Below, one piece after another: positions 36,964 to 46,371 of a stretch of 64,000 bases of DNA; within the stretch, counting starts at the first letter, position 1, and the number at the start of each line of letters is the position of its first letter. The stretch comes from Chamaelirium japonicum (lineage: Eukaryota; Streptophyta; Magnoliopsida; Liliales; Melanthiaceae), in the NCBI GenBank assembly GCA_947650365.1, contig OX393550.1:95398951-95462950 (forward strand), given 5' to 3'. The position numbers and the translations under genes were made by a program. The notes under the pieces are model-generated. The model saw nothing but the letters and a program-made list of their open reading frames with translations, did not search any database and was not told the DNA's origin.

Positions 36964-37295
36964 TCATTATAACTTCTACTTTTGTTTTTGTTTTTTTTTT
37001 GGATTGAAATAATTAAGATAAAGAGGAATATTGTTTGCTCAGCTTTGGATCATCCAATCTGTTTTCCTCGGTGGAGTGGAAATTAATTTCTTTATATTTT
37101 GGAAGGAAATCAAAACCCTTGCGAAGGATTTGATTTCAACATGCGGATCCATTTCCACTCACTTAAGGTTGAATAGAAGCGCTTATGCGGTTGGCAGGCT
37201 TTGAACCGTGGTCTTTTTAAGGCAATAGCACTTATAGGTGCCACTCTAACCAGAAAATGTATGTCCTCTTCAAATAAAAAACCCCATCTCAGTAG

Positions 37296-37831
37296 GTGGT
37301 TTCAATTCCACTATCATTTCTGCCCAAGATAACATATCCTAAATGCACTCATATCATTGGAGCTACCAAATATGATGTGTTTGGATCGAGCATGAATGCC
37401 CTAGCTGCCTTATCAATGGTCTCATCCTCGGCTTTGACGTATCAGTCGACCCCATCCCACAACTGTTCAAGGCTACGAGGAGGTTTCTTCACAAGTGAGA
37501 AGTGTAGTCGAGAATCCGACAGTAACCCATTCTTGTATGCGAAGACGAGAAGGTGGTCGTTGCCCTCTGAATCTTCTATTGTCTGGTACATAGACCTAAA
37601 AATAGCGTGATATTGTCTTAGGGTCTCCTTCTTACCTTGAGTGATCGATCTTGAGTGGGATGGCCAGTTATTTCGGCTCCTTGTAGTTGCACTGGTACTG
37701 AGCGTGGAACTTGCCACACAGTGCTGAATCATGGACGGAACCCGACGAGAGTTTATGAAACCACAAGTTGGTCCTTGAACACTTGCTCCAAACATCTTGC
37801 AGAGGTTGTGATCCTCCTCGTGAGGTTTCGC
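37296..37831 (-). pseudogene. Gypsy gag fragment, C-terminal part
   Basis: The minus-strand translation shows a Retrotrans_gag-like core: ITQGKKETLRQYHAIFRSMY, then VFAYKNGLLSDSRLHFSLVK, then KPPRSLEQLWDGVD and a following YVKAEDE-like segment in a shifted frame. It is interrupted upstream by the hAT MITE at 37832-38289 and continues at 38290-38562. No protease or pol was found to the left, so the element is truncated near 37296. Confidence 0.8.
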
Positions 37832-38289
37832 TAGGGCTGGCAATTTTGGAATCGATCGACACAAAGTTAGCGGATCTGGGTCTGGGTTAAACGGGTTCAG
37901 GTCGTAAACGGGTCGACACGAGACCCGTTTAATAAACGGGTTGGGCCCTGGTTTAGGGTCTGGACACAGTAGACCCGGTAAGGCCCGTTTACGACCCAAC
38001 GGGTCAGGTTGGGTCGGGTTGGGTCTATCCGTAATCCGATACTGTATTATATAGTACCAGCGGGTCTATCGGGCAAGTCGGGTCGAGTTGGATCGGGTCA
38101 ACTGAATAGACCCGTGTGGTAAATGGGTCTCATCGGATCTACCCGTTTATAAATGGGTTGGGTACGGATTTAGAATATAGACACGATTAGTTAAACGGGT
38201 CGGGTCGGGTCTGGGTCTAGGGGTTTTGAACACGACCCCAAACTAGACATGACACGAACCCAACCCGACACGACCCATTGCCACCCCCA
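37832..38289. mobile_element. hAT MITE copy A (458 bp) inside gag
   Basis: It starts TAGGGCTGGCAAT and ends ATTGCCACCCCCA, inverted to each other apart from point changes. The interior is rich in GGGTCGGGT and AAACGGGT. It splits the gag coding sequence. The flanking 8-mers (GGTTTCGC and GCCATGGT) do not match. Confidence 0.75.
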
Positions 38290-38562
38290 GCCATGGTTCT
38301 TTTTCGGCACATCATCCCATCTTGTCCCGGCACGGATGGGAGTAATGCTGGATTTCTCGTCATGAGGGGAATGGAATAGTGAATCCGCTTGAGCTATCCT
38401 CGTCGTTTGGGCGAGTAGATTAGTGACGGTCGAGCGAGCTCCCGGCCAGTCGGGTGAAGACGTTTCCACTCCGCCTTTGTCGTTACCCGGGGATGGATAG
38501 GCAATCACACCACATACGCCATAGTTGGTCGATGGGGAGTAGGTTTCTCGAGTAGGGTGGGA
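38290..38562 (-). pseudogene. Gypsy gag fragment, N-terminal part
   Basis: The minus strand encodes a stretch with PGNDKGGVETSSPDWPG and DDVPKKNHG that leads into the gag core after the MITE is removed. The N-terminal end is interrupted again at 38563-39617 by two MITEs. Confidence 0.55.
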
Positions 38563-38570
38563 CTTCCATC

Positions 38571-39152
38571 TAGGGCTGGCAATTCTTGACCCGACCCGCC
38601 AACCCGACCCGAAGTTAGCGGGTTTGGGTTTGCTCTAAACGGGTTCGGGTCATAAACGGGTCGACCCGATTGACCCGTTTATATAATGGGTCGGGTTCGG
38701 GTTTGTCCTTACAACCCGATTGACCCGATTTGACCCGTTTACCAAATGGGTCGTGTCAACCCGACCCGACCCGACCCGAGCCAACCCGAACCGACCTGAC
38801 CCAACTTGAACCAAACCGATCCAACCCGGCCCAATCCCACCCGTCTTGACCCAACCCGACAAGTTTACATAGGTTCTGTTGACCCAACCCGATCCAACCC
38901 GGCCCAATCCCACCCGTCTTGACCCAACCCGACAGGTTTACATAGGTTCTGTTGACCCAACCCGACCCGACACGACCCGACCTGTTTAGTAAACGGGTTA
39001 AACGGGTCGGGTCGGGTCAACCCGTTCTTAGGCGGGTCGGGTTCGGGTTTAAGTTTTTGACCCGTTTATTAAACGGGTCGGGTTCGGGTTGGATGTTTTG
39101 CCCTTATACCTATGTCTCAACCCGACCCGAACCCGACCCATTGCCACCCCTA
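38571..39152. mobile_element. hAT MITE copy B (582 bp), first of a tandem pair
   Basis: Ends TAGGGCTGGCAAT and ATTGCCACCCCTA are inverted. It is flanked by CTTCCATC at 38563-38570 and 39153-39160. The interior contains a 73-bp tandem duplication beginning near 38816 and 38889. Confidence 0.93.
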
Positions 39153-39160
39153 CTTCCATC

Positions 39161-39609
39161 TAGGGCTGGCAATTTCGGACCCAACACGACACGAAGTTAG
39201 CGGGTCTGGGTCAGGCCTATACGGGTTCGGGTCGTAAACGGGTTGACACGATAGACTCGTTTAATAAACGGGTCGGGTCCGGGTTTAGGGTCTGGACATG
39301 ATAGACCCGGGAAGACCCGTTTAGTATTCAACGGGTCGTGTCGGGTCGGGTCTACCCGCAATCCGATACTATAATATATAATACCAGCGGGTTTTTCGGG
39401 TCAGGTCGGGTCAGGTCGAGTCGGATTGGGTCGGATCGGGTCAACTGAATAGACCCGGGTGGTAAACGGATCTTACCGGGTCTTATCGGGTTTACCCGTT
39501 TATTAGCGGGTCGGGTACGGGTTTAGGATCTAGACACGATTAGTTAAATGAGTCGGATCCGGGTCTAGGGGTTTTGGACACGACACAACCCGACCCATTG
39601 GCACCCCTA
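39161..39609. mobile_element. hAT MITE copy C (449 bp), second of a tandem pair
   Basis: It starts TAGGGCTGGCAAT directly after the CTTCCATC that ends copy B and finishes GGCACCCCTA, followed by CTTCCACC (39610-39617; one mismatch). The interior resembles copies A and D more than its neighbour B. Confidence 0.9.
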
Positions 39610-39847
39610 CTTCCACCTACTCGTATTGCTGCTCCTCATCTGGATAGTTTTTAGACGTTTTTACCGAAATGGCCACCAACTCTCAACTATTGTTGAGAAT
39701 GGACTCCGTCAAGAAATCTGAACGAAAATGGCCACCGGCACGTGGGAAACAGGTCGCACGGTGACACTAACCAGGTAAAAAGACATATTGACCCTTACCA
39801 CTGTAAAAACCTATCGTGGCTGGGTAACTTGGTTTCTTACCCACTGT

Positions 39848-40146
39848 AAATGGACGAAAAATGGACGAAAAAATGGACGAAAAAATGGACGAAAAATGGA
39901 CGAAAAATGGACAAAAAATGGAACAAAATTGATAAAATTAACAGCACATTTTAGGACGAAAAATGGACGAAAAAAGAACAAAAAAAGGAACGAAAAATGG
40001 ACAAAAAATGGACGAAAAAAGGAACGAAATTGATAAAATTGGCTATTCATCATTATGGTTAGGACGAAAAAGGAATGAAATCAACAAAAAGTGGTTGATA
40101 GATTAACAGCACATTTTAGGACGAAAAATGGACGAAATTGATAAAA
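39848..40146. repeat. Minisatellite of TGGACGAAAAA-type units, forward orientation
   Basis: Units of about 11 bp are interspersed with gaaattgataaaatt and acagcacattttaggacg. The reverse complement of the same text fills 40460-41020. Confidence 0.93.
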
Positions 40147-40147
40147 T

Positions 40148-40460
40148 CGGCGACGAAACTAGATGAAATTTGTTATTTCGTCCGATTTTCGTCACACAGG
40201 CCATAGCCAGTCTCGGCCAGAACTGATTGTGATTTTTCGGCGACGAAAACTAGACGAAATTTGTTATTTCGTCCGATTTTCGTCAAACAGACCATAGCCA
40301 GTCTCTGCCAGAACTGACTGTGATTTTTCGGTGACGAAAACTAGACGAAATTTGTTATTTCGTCCGATTTTCGTCAAACAGACCATAGCCAGTCTCTGCC
40401 AGAACTGACTGTGATTTTTCGGCGACGAAAACTAGAGACGAAATTTGTTATTTCGTCTGA
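40148..40460. repeat. 91-bp tandem repeat, about 3.4 copies
   Basis: Units starting cggcgacgaaa (or cggtgacgaaa) occur at 40148, 40238, 40329 and 40420. Each contains gaaatttgttatttcgtccg and ccatagccagtctc. Confidence 0.95.
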
Positions 40461-41020
40461 TTTTCGTTCATTTTTCGTCCATTTTTCGTCCCTTTTTTTG
40501 TCCTTTTTTTCGTCCATTTTTCGTCCTAAAATGTGCTGTTAATTTTATCAATTTCGTTCCATTTTTCATCCTTTTTTTGTCCATTTTTCGTCCATTTTTC
40601 GTTCCTTTTTTCATCCTTTTTTCGTTCCTTTTTTTGTCCTTTTTTTCGTCCATTTTTTGTCCATTTTTCGTTCCTTTTTTTGTCCTTTTTTCGTCCATTT
40701 TTCGTCCATTTTTTCGTCCTAAAATGTGCTGTTAATTTTATCAATTTCGTTCCATTTTTTGTCCATTTTTCATCCATTTTTTCGTCCATTTTTCGTCCGT
40801 TTTTCGTCCATTTTTTCGTCCATTTTTCGTCCATTTTTTCATCCATTTTTCGTCCATTTTTCTTCCATTTTTTCGTCCATTTTTCGTTCCATTTTTCGTT
40901 CCTTTTTTTGTCCTTTTTTCGTCCATTTTTCGTCCTAAAATGTGCTGTTAATTTTATCAATTTCGTTCCATTTTTCGTCCTTTTTTCGTCCATTTTTTCG
41001 TCCATTTTTCGTCCTAAAGT
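40460..41020. repeat. Minisatellite of TTTTTCGTCCA-type units, inverted orientation
   Basis: About 11-bp units form the reverse complement of 39848-40146. Three copies of cgtcctaaaatgtgctgtta occur near 40523, 40706 and 40931. Long Phe/Ser-rich or Lys-rich open frames here are by-products of the repeat. Confidence 0.93.
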
Positions 41021-41177
41021 TGCAGTCGAAAGAGGTGGAGGAAGCTGCCGTCCAAATGAGGGTAGTTTGATCCCAAAGAGTTTCAGTGGTCATTTTGGTA
41101 AAGCCAAAAGCAACCTGGCCCATTCTCAACAATAGTTGAGAGTTGGTGGCCATTTCGGTAAAAACCTCTAGTTTTTA

Positions 41178-42996
41178 CGCCCTCAGGTTGGTTTGATTCT
41201 TATCGAGGCTGCAACCTGGGGACTTGGACCCCGCGACATGGCGTGGCTCGGAACAGCTTAGACTGGCGCCCCAAGGACCATGGCGCTAGAGGATCAGTGG
41301 TTGTCACCCCAAGGGTGATTGCATTGTGGGCTTGAGCCTCAGTGGTTGGTGGCCTAGGGGCACTAAGCGGCTCACTCGGAGGTGTTCTTGTATGCTTAGG
41401 GTCGACTGGAGTGCCTTGGGATGGCGGGGTAGGATGTCAAGTCCTGATTTTTGACAAAAGAGAAATCCGTCAAAAACTCGAGGGTGAGGGGGTTAAAGGA
41501 TTTAGGTTTAATAAAAGTGGCCATTCAATAACTCTTTTTCAGGAAAAAAACCCTTTTCAATTTTGAGGATCACATAACCCTATTTTCCATTTTAAAAACA
41601 GCGAGTTAAAAAATAATCATTCAGTAAAAACACGCATATTTATTATTTACAAACCAGGGAGAATCGAGAAAACATTTCATTATAAAAGTATTTTATTAGT
41701 TTGAAATATATGTGAGCTAACTACTGAGACTTCTCGAAGGAAGTGATTCAACCAAAATGAGGACTATCCTCCAATTGTAGGCAACGCCCAAGTGCTACCC
41801 TATGCTTGGAGGATCGGAGCATGAGCGCTTTAGTCTCAAGGGCGAGCTAAGGTCCTTACATTGATCTTTCCCTAACTCTTAAAGTCGAAATTGGTCAACA
41901 CCTACTTTACTCAAGTTATTTCATTATTAACTATCTATCATATGGTCAACACAAGAGAGATAATATATTATATCCAATTATAAGGAAGTTTGATGATCAA
42001 TATTTCAATACCAAAAGGGTAGTGCAAGTGGTATCATAACCCAGTCATTCTAACTATACAACTGAAATGAGGTACAATAACTCGAAACTAACACAGCAAC
42101 AAGAAGTACAACACTCTCATCCTAATGAATACATAAATCTATCCTATGAGTACTGTGATTAGAATATACCCAAACGATTACTTCTAACTGTACTCTACAA
42201 GGCTCCTCTAACTCTTTGTCGAAGGGTAGGAACTCCTGCTATTGAAGGACAACACCACTCCAACTCCTCGAACTCCACTACTACATGCAAAGGCTGTCCA
42301 TACATTTTTTAACATCCACTCCAAACACACAAAATATTATCCGCTTTGCCCATGTCCGCATGAGAACTTACCAGGGGGATCATCCATCCTAGTACTACTC
42401 TTGCCCGAACACACTTAACTACGAAGTTCTTATGAAATCTGTAGCGGCATATGGTTTTAAAACGTATCTTCTATGTTTAGGAGGAAAAATTATGTACTCC
42501 GTGCGACGTGGGGATAACTCGTGGCCTTGTACACCTCACTTCATCCATCTTGGTATCACAGCCTCAGGAGTCTTGGCTCTTGGATCTTGGTCATCACACA
42601 GGAACTGTAAGGACAAACTTCGTGATCACCAGTGGGCTGTCGTGCATCTTCAGCATCAACCTGTGGAATTGGTCATTCATTCAATGCTGGTTTTCTAATA
42701 GCTCGAGGAAGACACTATCCTGGAGGGTTGGCCTAGATGGACCATCTCACTCCTCGGGGTCATTGCGGGGGAGGTTGCTGCCACAGGCATGATGTCGCTC
42801 TTCCCGTGTGATGACTCACCCATCTCGCTCCTTGGGGTGAGCTTGGTTGCTCTCTGGTGGGATGTGGTCTGGCCTCAGGTGGAGACCACTGTCGTTGACA
42901 CCTGCGTATGGTATTCAGATTACATCTTCGACAAGGTCCATGTGGATTTCCATGGGTGGTGTCACTTCTTGGGAGTTCCCACAAACGTCACTAGAT
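41178..42996 (-). mobile_element. Leader region of the minus-strand Gypsy element, with inserted sequence
   Basis: It lies between the gag side and the 5' LTR at 42997. The bases next to the LTR read ATCTAGTGACGTTTGTGGGA on the minus strand, close to the TTGGYGYCGTCTGTGGGAAC leader motif. A stretch beginning near 41439 (tgtcaagtcctgatttttga) and ending near 42490 looks foreign. It contains a TGGTATCATAACCC motif at about 42031 and a 5S-like block, but its limits are not resolved. Confidence 0.5.
42358..42452 (-). pseudogene. 5S rRNA-like sequence
   Basis: The minus strand reads ATAAGAACTTCGTAGTTAAG, TGTGTTCGGGCAAGAGTAGT and ACTAGGATGGATGATCCCCC. Plant 5S rRNA has CAGAACTCCGAAGTTAAGCG, TGCTTGGGCGAGAGTAGTAC and TAGGATGGGTGACCTCCTGG at the same spacing. 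It has many substitutions and lacks a good 5' third, so it is not a working 5S gene. Cassandra-type TRIM LTRs carry 5S-derived sequence (established), and this may be such a remnant. A pseudogene of the 5S array is the alternative. Confidence 0.75.
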
Positions 42997-43612
42997 TGTG
43001 GGGGAGGTATTTTGAGAATACGACCCCCACCCTCTGAGCAGACTACTCGCCTAAGGAGCAGCAAATCGACACTCCTACTTCGTTCTGCTAGCCTCTGGCT
43101 AATGTTCGTGGCTAGCGCTGAGCAGGCTAGTGGAGATGACAGCTCCTCTTGGGAAGAGGGTACCCTCCAAACATCTTTTATTTGACCTCCTATTCTAGGA
43201 AGGATCTAGAGCCCCTAAAGTGGGTGCCCCCATAATGTTCTCCATGTTCTAACTATTCTAGGAGGAAGACAGAGAACATAAAGGGAAATAGAAGAGGGAT
43301 TAGAAGAGAGAGGGGAGTAAAGTCAAAGAGGGAGGATTCTTTCATTAGAATGATACTATTCTTTACTAGTATACAATAAGCAAAGATTCAGTCCCTTCAT
43401 TTGTGCCCCCAGCTCTTCTTTTATAGTGAGAGATGGAAGAGAAAAACCTTACCTTGTTGAACACGTGCTCACCCACGTGTTACTATTACATTGGTTGGGC
43501 TAGTAGGCTCTCGGGCTTGTGCCATCGGGCTTGTGCCACGGATTCCTCCACGTGGTTCTTTTTGGTTAGGACAAGGTGTGTTTGTTGACGTGGACTGTGT
43601 GAGCCCTCCACA
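42997..43612 (-). mobile_element. 5' LTR (616 bp) of the minus-strand Gypsy element
   Basis: In plus coordinates it begins TGTGGGGGAGG and ends CCCTCCACA. On the minus strand a TATA box (TATAAAAG, 43418-43425) lies about 190 bases into it. A Gypsy-type primer/leader motif follows at 42996 and gag lies further left. The 3' LTR is not in the window. Confidence 0.72.
43418..43425 (-). promoter_or_regulatory. TATA box of the Gypsy LTR
   Basis: TATAAAAG is read on the minus strand at the expected U3 position. Confidence 0.5.
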
Positions 43613-44219
43613 TTCCCCCATTTCTGTACTTTTATGGGCCTTTTCCGAGATCTTCGGGCTAGTAGCTGCCCCTGGCTTGGGTCAACTACTAGCCGTCTGT
43701 GCTTGTCTTCGCCTTAAGTTCTCTAGGCTAGTTTGCCTCCTTGGCTGCTCCTTCGATCTTGCATGGATGACCTTTGTGGCTCCAGCCCACCTTCCCTCTT
43801 CGTCCCATATAGGCACGGATCAGGGTGAGTATTTTACGCACCCGCAGCTCTCATCTTGGTAAGCATATCGATCACGACACCCCCTACCACATGTTCCACC
43901 TCAAATAGAAACCCCATCGAGCTCTCGTCTTCCATTGTAATGCCGATGGGCGACCTGCATCCAAGGACCCAATCCATGTTCCACAACAAAGGCCCTACCT
44001 GTATTCTTCGAAGATCAAAGCCTATTTATCCTGTAGAACTAAATCAGTTTGTATTTCTTTACTTGATTTCATTACACCTCCAAACTTTCATAAAAACACT
44101 CCTGAAAAACAATGATACAATACTGCATTTTCGTTCAGTTACACACTGATACATGTCTACCGATACAACAACGCGACAACAGGCTCTCTGCGAAGGGAAA
44201 ACATCAGGATCCAATAGCT
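43613..44219 (-). other. Probable 3' untranslated and downstream region of the TATA gene
   Basis: It follows the TGA stop of the minus-strand gene. No polyadenylation signal was confidently placed and no further element was recognised. Confidence 0.4.
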
Positions 44220-44363
44220 TCACATGCTCTCTTTTGTGAGCGATGCTTCGTGTTCCGCCTTCTCATCTTCGAGGCCGACAGCTTCGGGGCTCGCAGCTGG
44301 AGGCGGGGGGCCGCTCACGGCCTCGGGTTCCTTCTTCAGCTCCGTCTCAAACTCTTTGGCTGC
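44220..44363 (-). CDS. TATA: TATA exon 2 (residues 108-154 and stop)
   Basis: Begins after gtacag with AAKEFETELKKEPEAV and ends TKESM-stop. AAKEFE is a hallmark of plant Tha4 immediately after SFQQ. Confidence 0.92.
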   Translation of the reverse strand, partial: AAKEFETELKKEPEAVSGPPPPAASPEAVGLEDEKAEHEASLTKESM

Positions 44364-46316
44364 CTGTACTTAAATTCAAGGAAACAGCTGTCAGGAAGCG
44401 ATCAGGTCCGTGCAATCCAATATATTATGCTCGCATTCGGTTTAAAATGGGTTGAAACTCGAAACAATTGTGCTCGCAAGCATAAGCACAAAACATGAAA
44501 ATCTTAGTTTGATAGCTTATAACGAAATTTTATTATACACTAGATCTTTGAGATTTTCCAATCAAATTAAAAGCAACCTTCTTCGAGCAAGGTAAACTCG
44601 CCAAGTCACAACTATCTAATGAACGAAACCGATTGCAATAGTCAATGAACTGTTCAGGAAATTTAAGAAATCCAGAAGAAATTAAAAAAATGACTATAAA
44701 AAAGGGTAAATTACAAAAAAAAACATCCCTTGAACTATATACCTAATTTCACATTGGTCCCTTGAGTATTTTTTGGACAACTTGACGCCTGAACTATGCT
44801 CCATTTGCATGTTCACCCCCCCTGTTAATTTCATCCGATAAAGCTTCATTTTTATACCAAAAATACTATCATCCTAGTCAGTATAAGTAATCTTTAAAAA
44901 ATATTTTTAGTCTTTATTGGGAAGGGTATTTTTGGGTTAAATATTAGGTTTGACGGCTGAAAGCTGATGGAGGGGGTGAACATGTAGACGGAGCATAGTT
45001 CAAGGTGTCAAGTTGTCCAAAAAAAATACTCAAGGGACCAATGTGAAATTAGATGTATAGTTCATGAGAGGTTTTTGTAATTTACCCCAAAAAATTCAAG
45101 AAGAAAACAGGTTGTTTGTCATATCCAACACGAGCCAAGCAAGGAATTCGTCTCGAGAAAACTGAATCACATTGAACCAATTTATCAAGCTATCAACTAT
45201 CTATAAAGCATATACCTTACTTTTAAATTAAAGCTTCAGTCAAATATAACTCAAAATAGAATCTAAAAGCCTAAATTAATAAACATAATGAAAACCTTCT
45301 CTACAAATACAATGATTCTATTAAGCAAATAGATGATAATTGAGAATATAAGAGCAATTTTAGTAGGGACTAGTAGAGGGTTCGAGACGTGAATATTACA
45401 GAAAGACTAGAAACCCTAAATGAATTGCTTTCTCTATCTAAGAAGTTTGATCTATTTTCCAGAAGGATGGGGATAACAGCGAAGTTGAATAATATAGGAT
45501 TGAAGTGTGCTGGGTGAAGTAGAAATGTGCAGATAATTCTATCAAACATGGATGAAAAAAATTCATTCCTATATGGATCTCAATGTTGGCAATGTGGAAA
45601 TAGATGAGCAAAGAAAGGGACAAGAGAGCGTTGAGGCGAACATGTGATGGAAGTTAAAAATATATTGTTAGATTATGAAGCACGAATACTTCAAAATACA
45701 TGAAGTACCCGTACCGGATACGTATCGGACACGGATACAGCCCGGATACGTGTCCGATACGTTTCGGGCGTATCCTTGATTTAAAAATGCCAGGATACGG
45801 GAGGGATACGGGCCGGATACGGCCGGGATATGGGAGGGATACGGCGGGATACGGGAGGGATACGGCTGACCGGTTTGGGCCTGGGTTTTCGAGTTTGGGT
45901 TTGGTTAAAAGTTAAACTCAAACCCTCTGTTCCACACTAAAAGATTTAAGGGTAAATTGCACAAAGACCCCTGTGGTTTGATCGATTATCACTTACACCC
46001 CCTCATGTTTAAAACCCTACAAACGCCCCCTCTGGAGGGGGTGCAAGTGATATGTTTTTCAAACTGTAGGGGGTCTATGTGTAATTTACCCAAGATTTAA
46101 CCCCACCCCACACTGTTTTCTGTATCGAGTGAGAGCAGAGAGGCAGGCGTCCGCCGTTCGCCATCGTCTGCCTGACTGCAGCCGTCTGCTGTCCGCGCCC
46201 GACTACAACCGTTATCCCCCCGTCCGTCGCCCGACTGCAGCCACCCACCGTCCCCCCGCACCCATCCGCTGCCCGATTGCAGTCGTCCGCCGTTTGCCCG
46301 TCTCTCTCCCTCACAG

Positions 46317-46371
<55 letters not shown>

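Larger units (their letters stand above)
39654..41168. mobile_element. Non-autonomous Mutator-like element (1515 bp) filled with minisatellites
   Basis: The inverted ends run about 46 bases from GTTTTTACCGAAATGGCCAC through CAACTCTCAACTATTGTTGA. The flanks are TAGTTTTTA on both sides (39645-39653 and 41169-41177), a perfect 9-bp duplication as in the Mutator superfamily. The interior is almost wholly three tandem arrays (next entries). No transposase is present. It is inserted in the leader or gag region of the minus-strand Gypsy element. Confidence 0.9.

Noticed and set aside
37832..38289. 8-bp target duplication for MITE copy A
   Set aside because: The adjacent 8-mers GGTTTCGC and GCCATGGT do not match, unlike those of copy B.
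40445..41135. Long open frames of Phe/Ser-rich or Lys-rich repeats on both strands
   Set aside because: They translate the TTTTTCGTCCA minisatellite; openness results from the unit lacking stops.
42358..42452. Functional 5S rRNA gene
   Set aside because: The 5' third is poor and many conserved bases differ; there is no T-rich terminator in place.
42508..43185. Protein-coding genes in overlapping plus-strand frames
   Set aside because: The sequence is the leader and LTR of a minus-strand Gypsy element; frames lack family resemblance.
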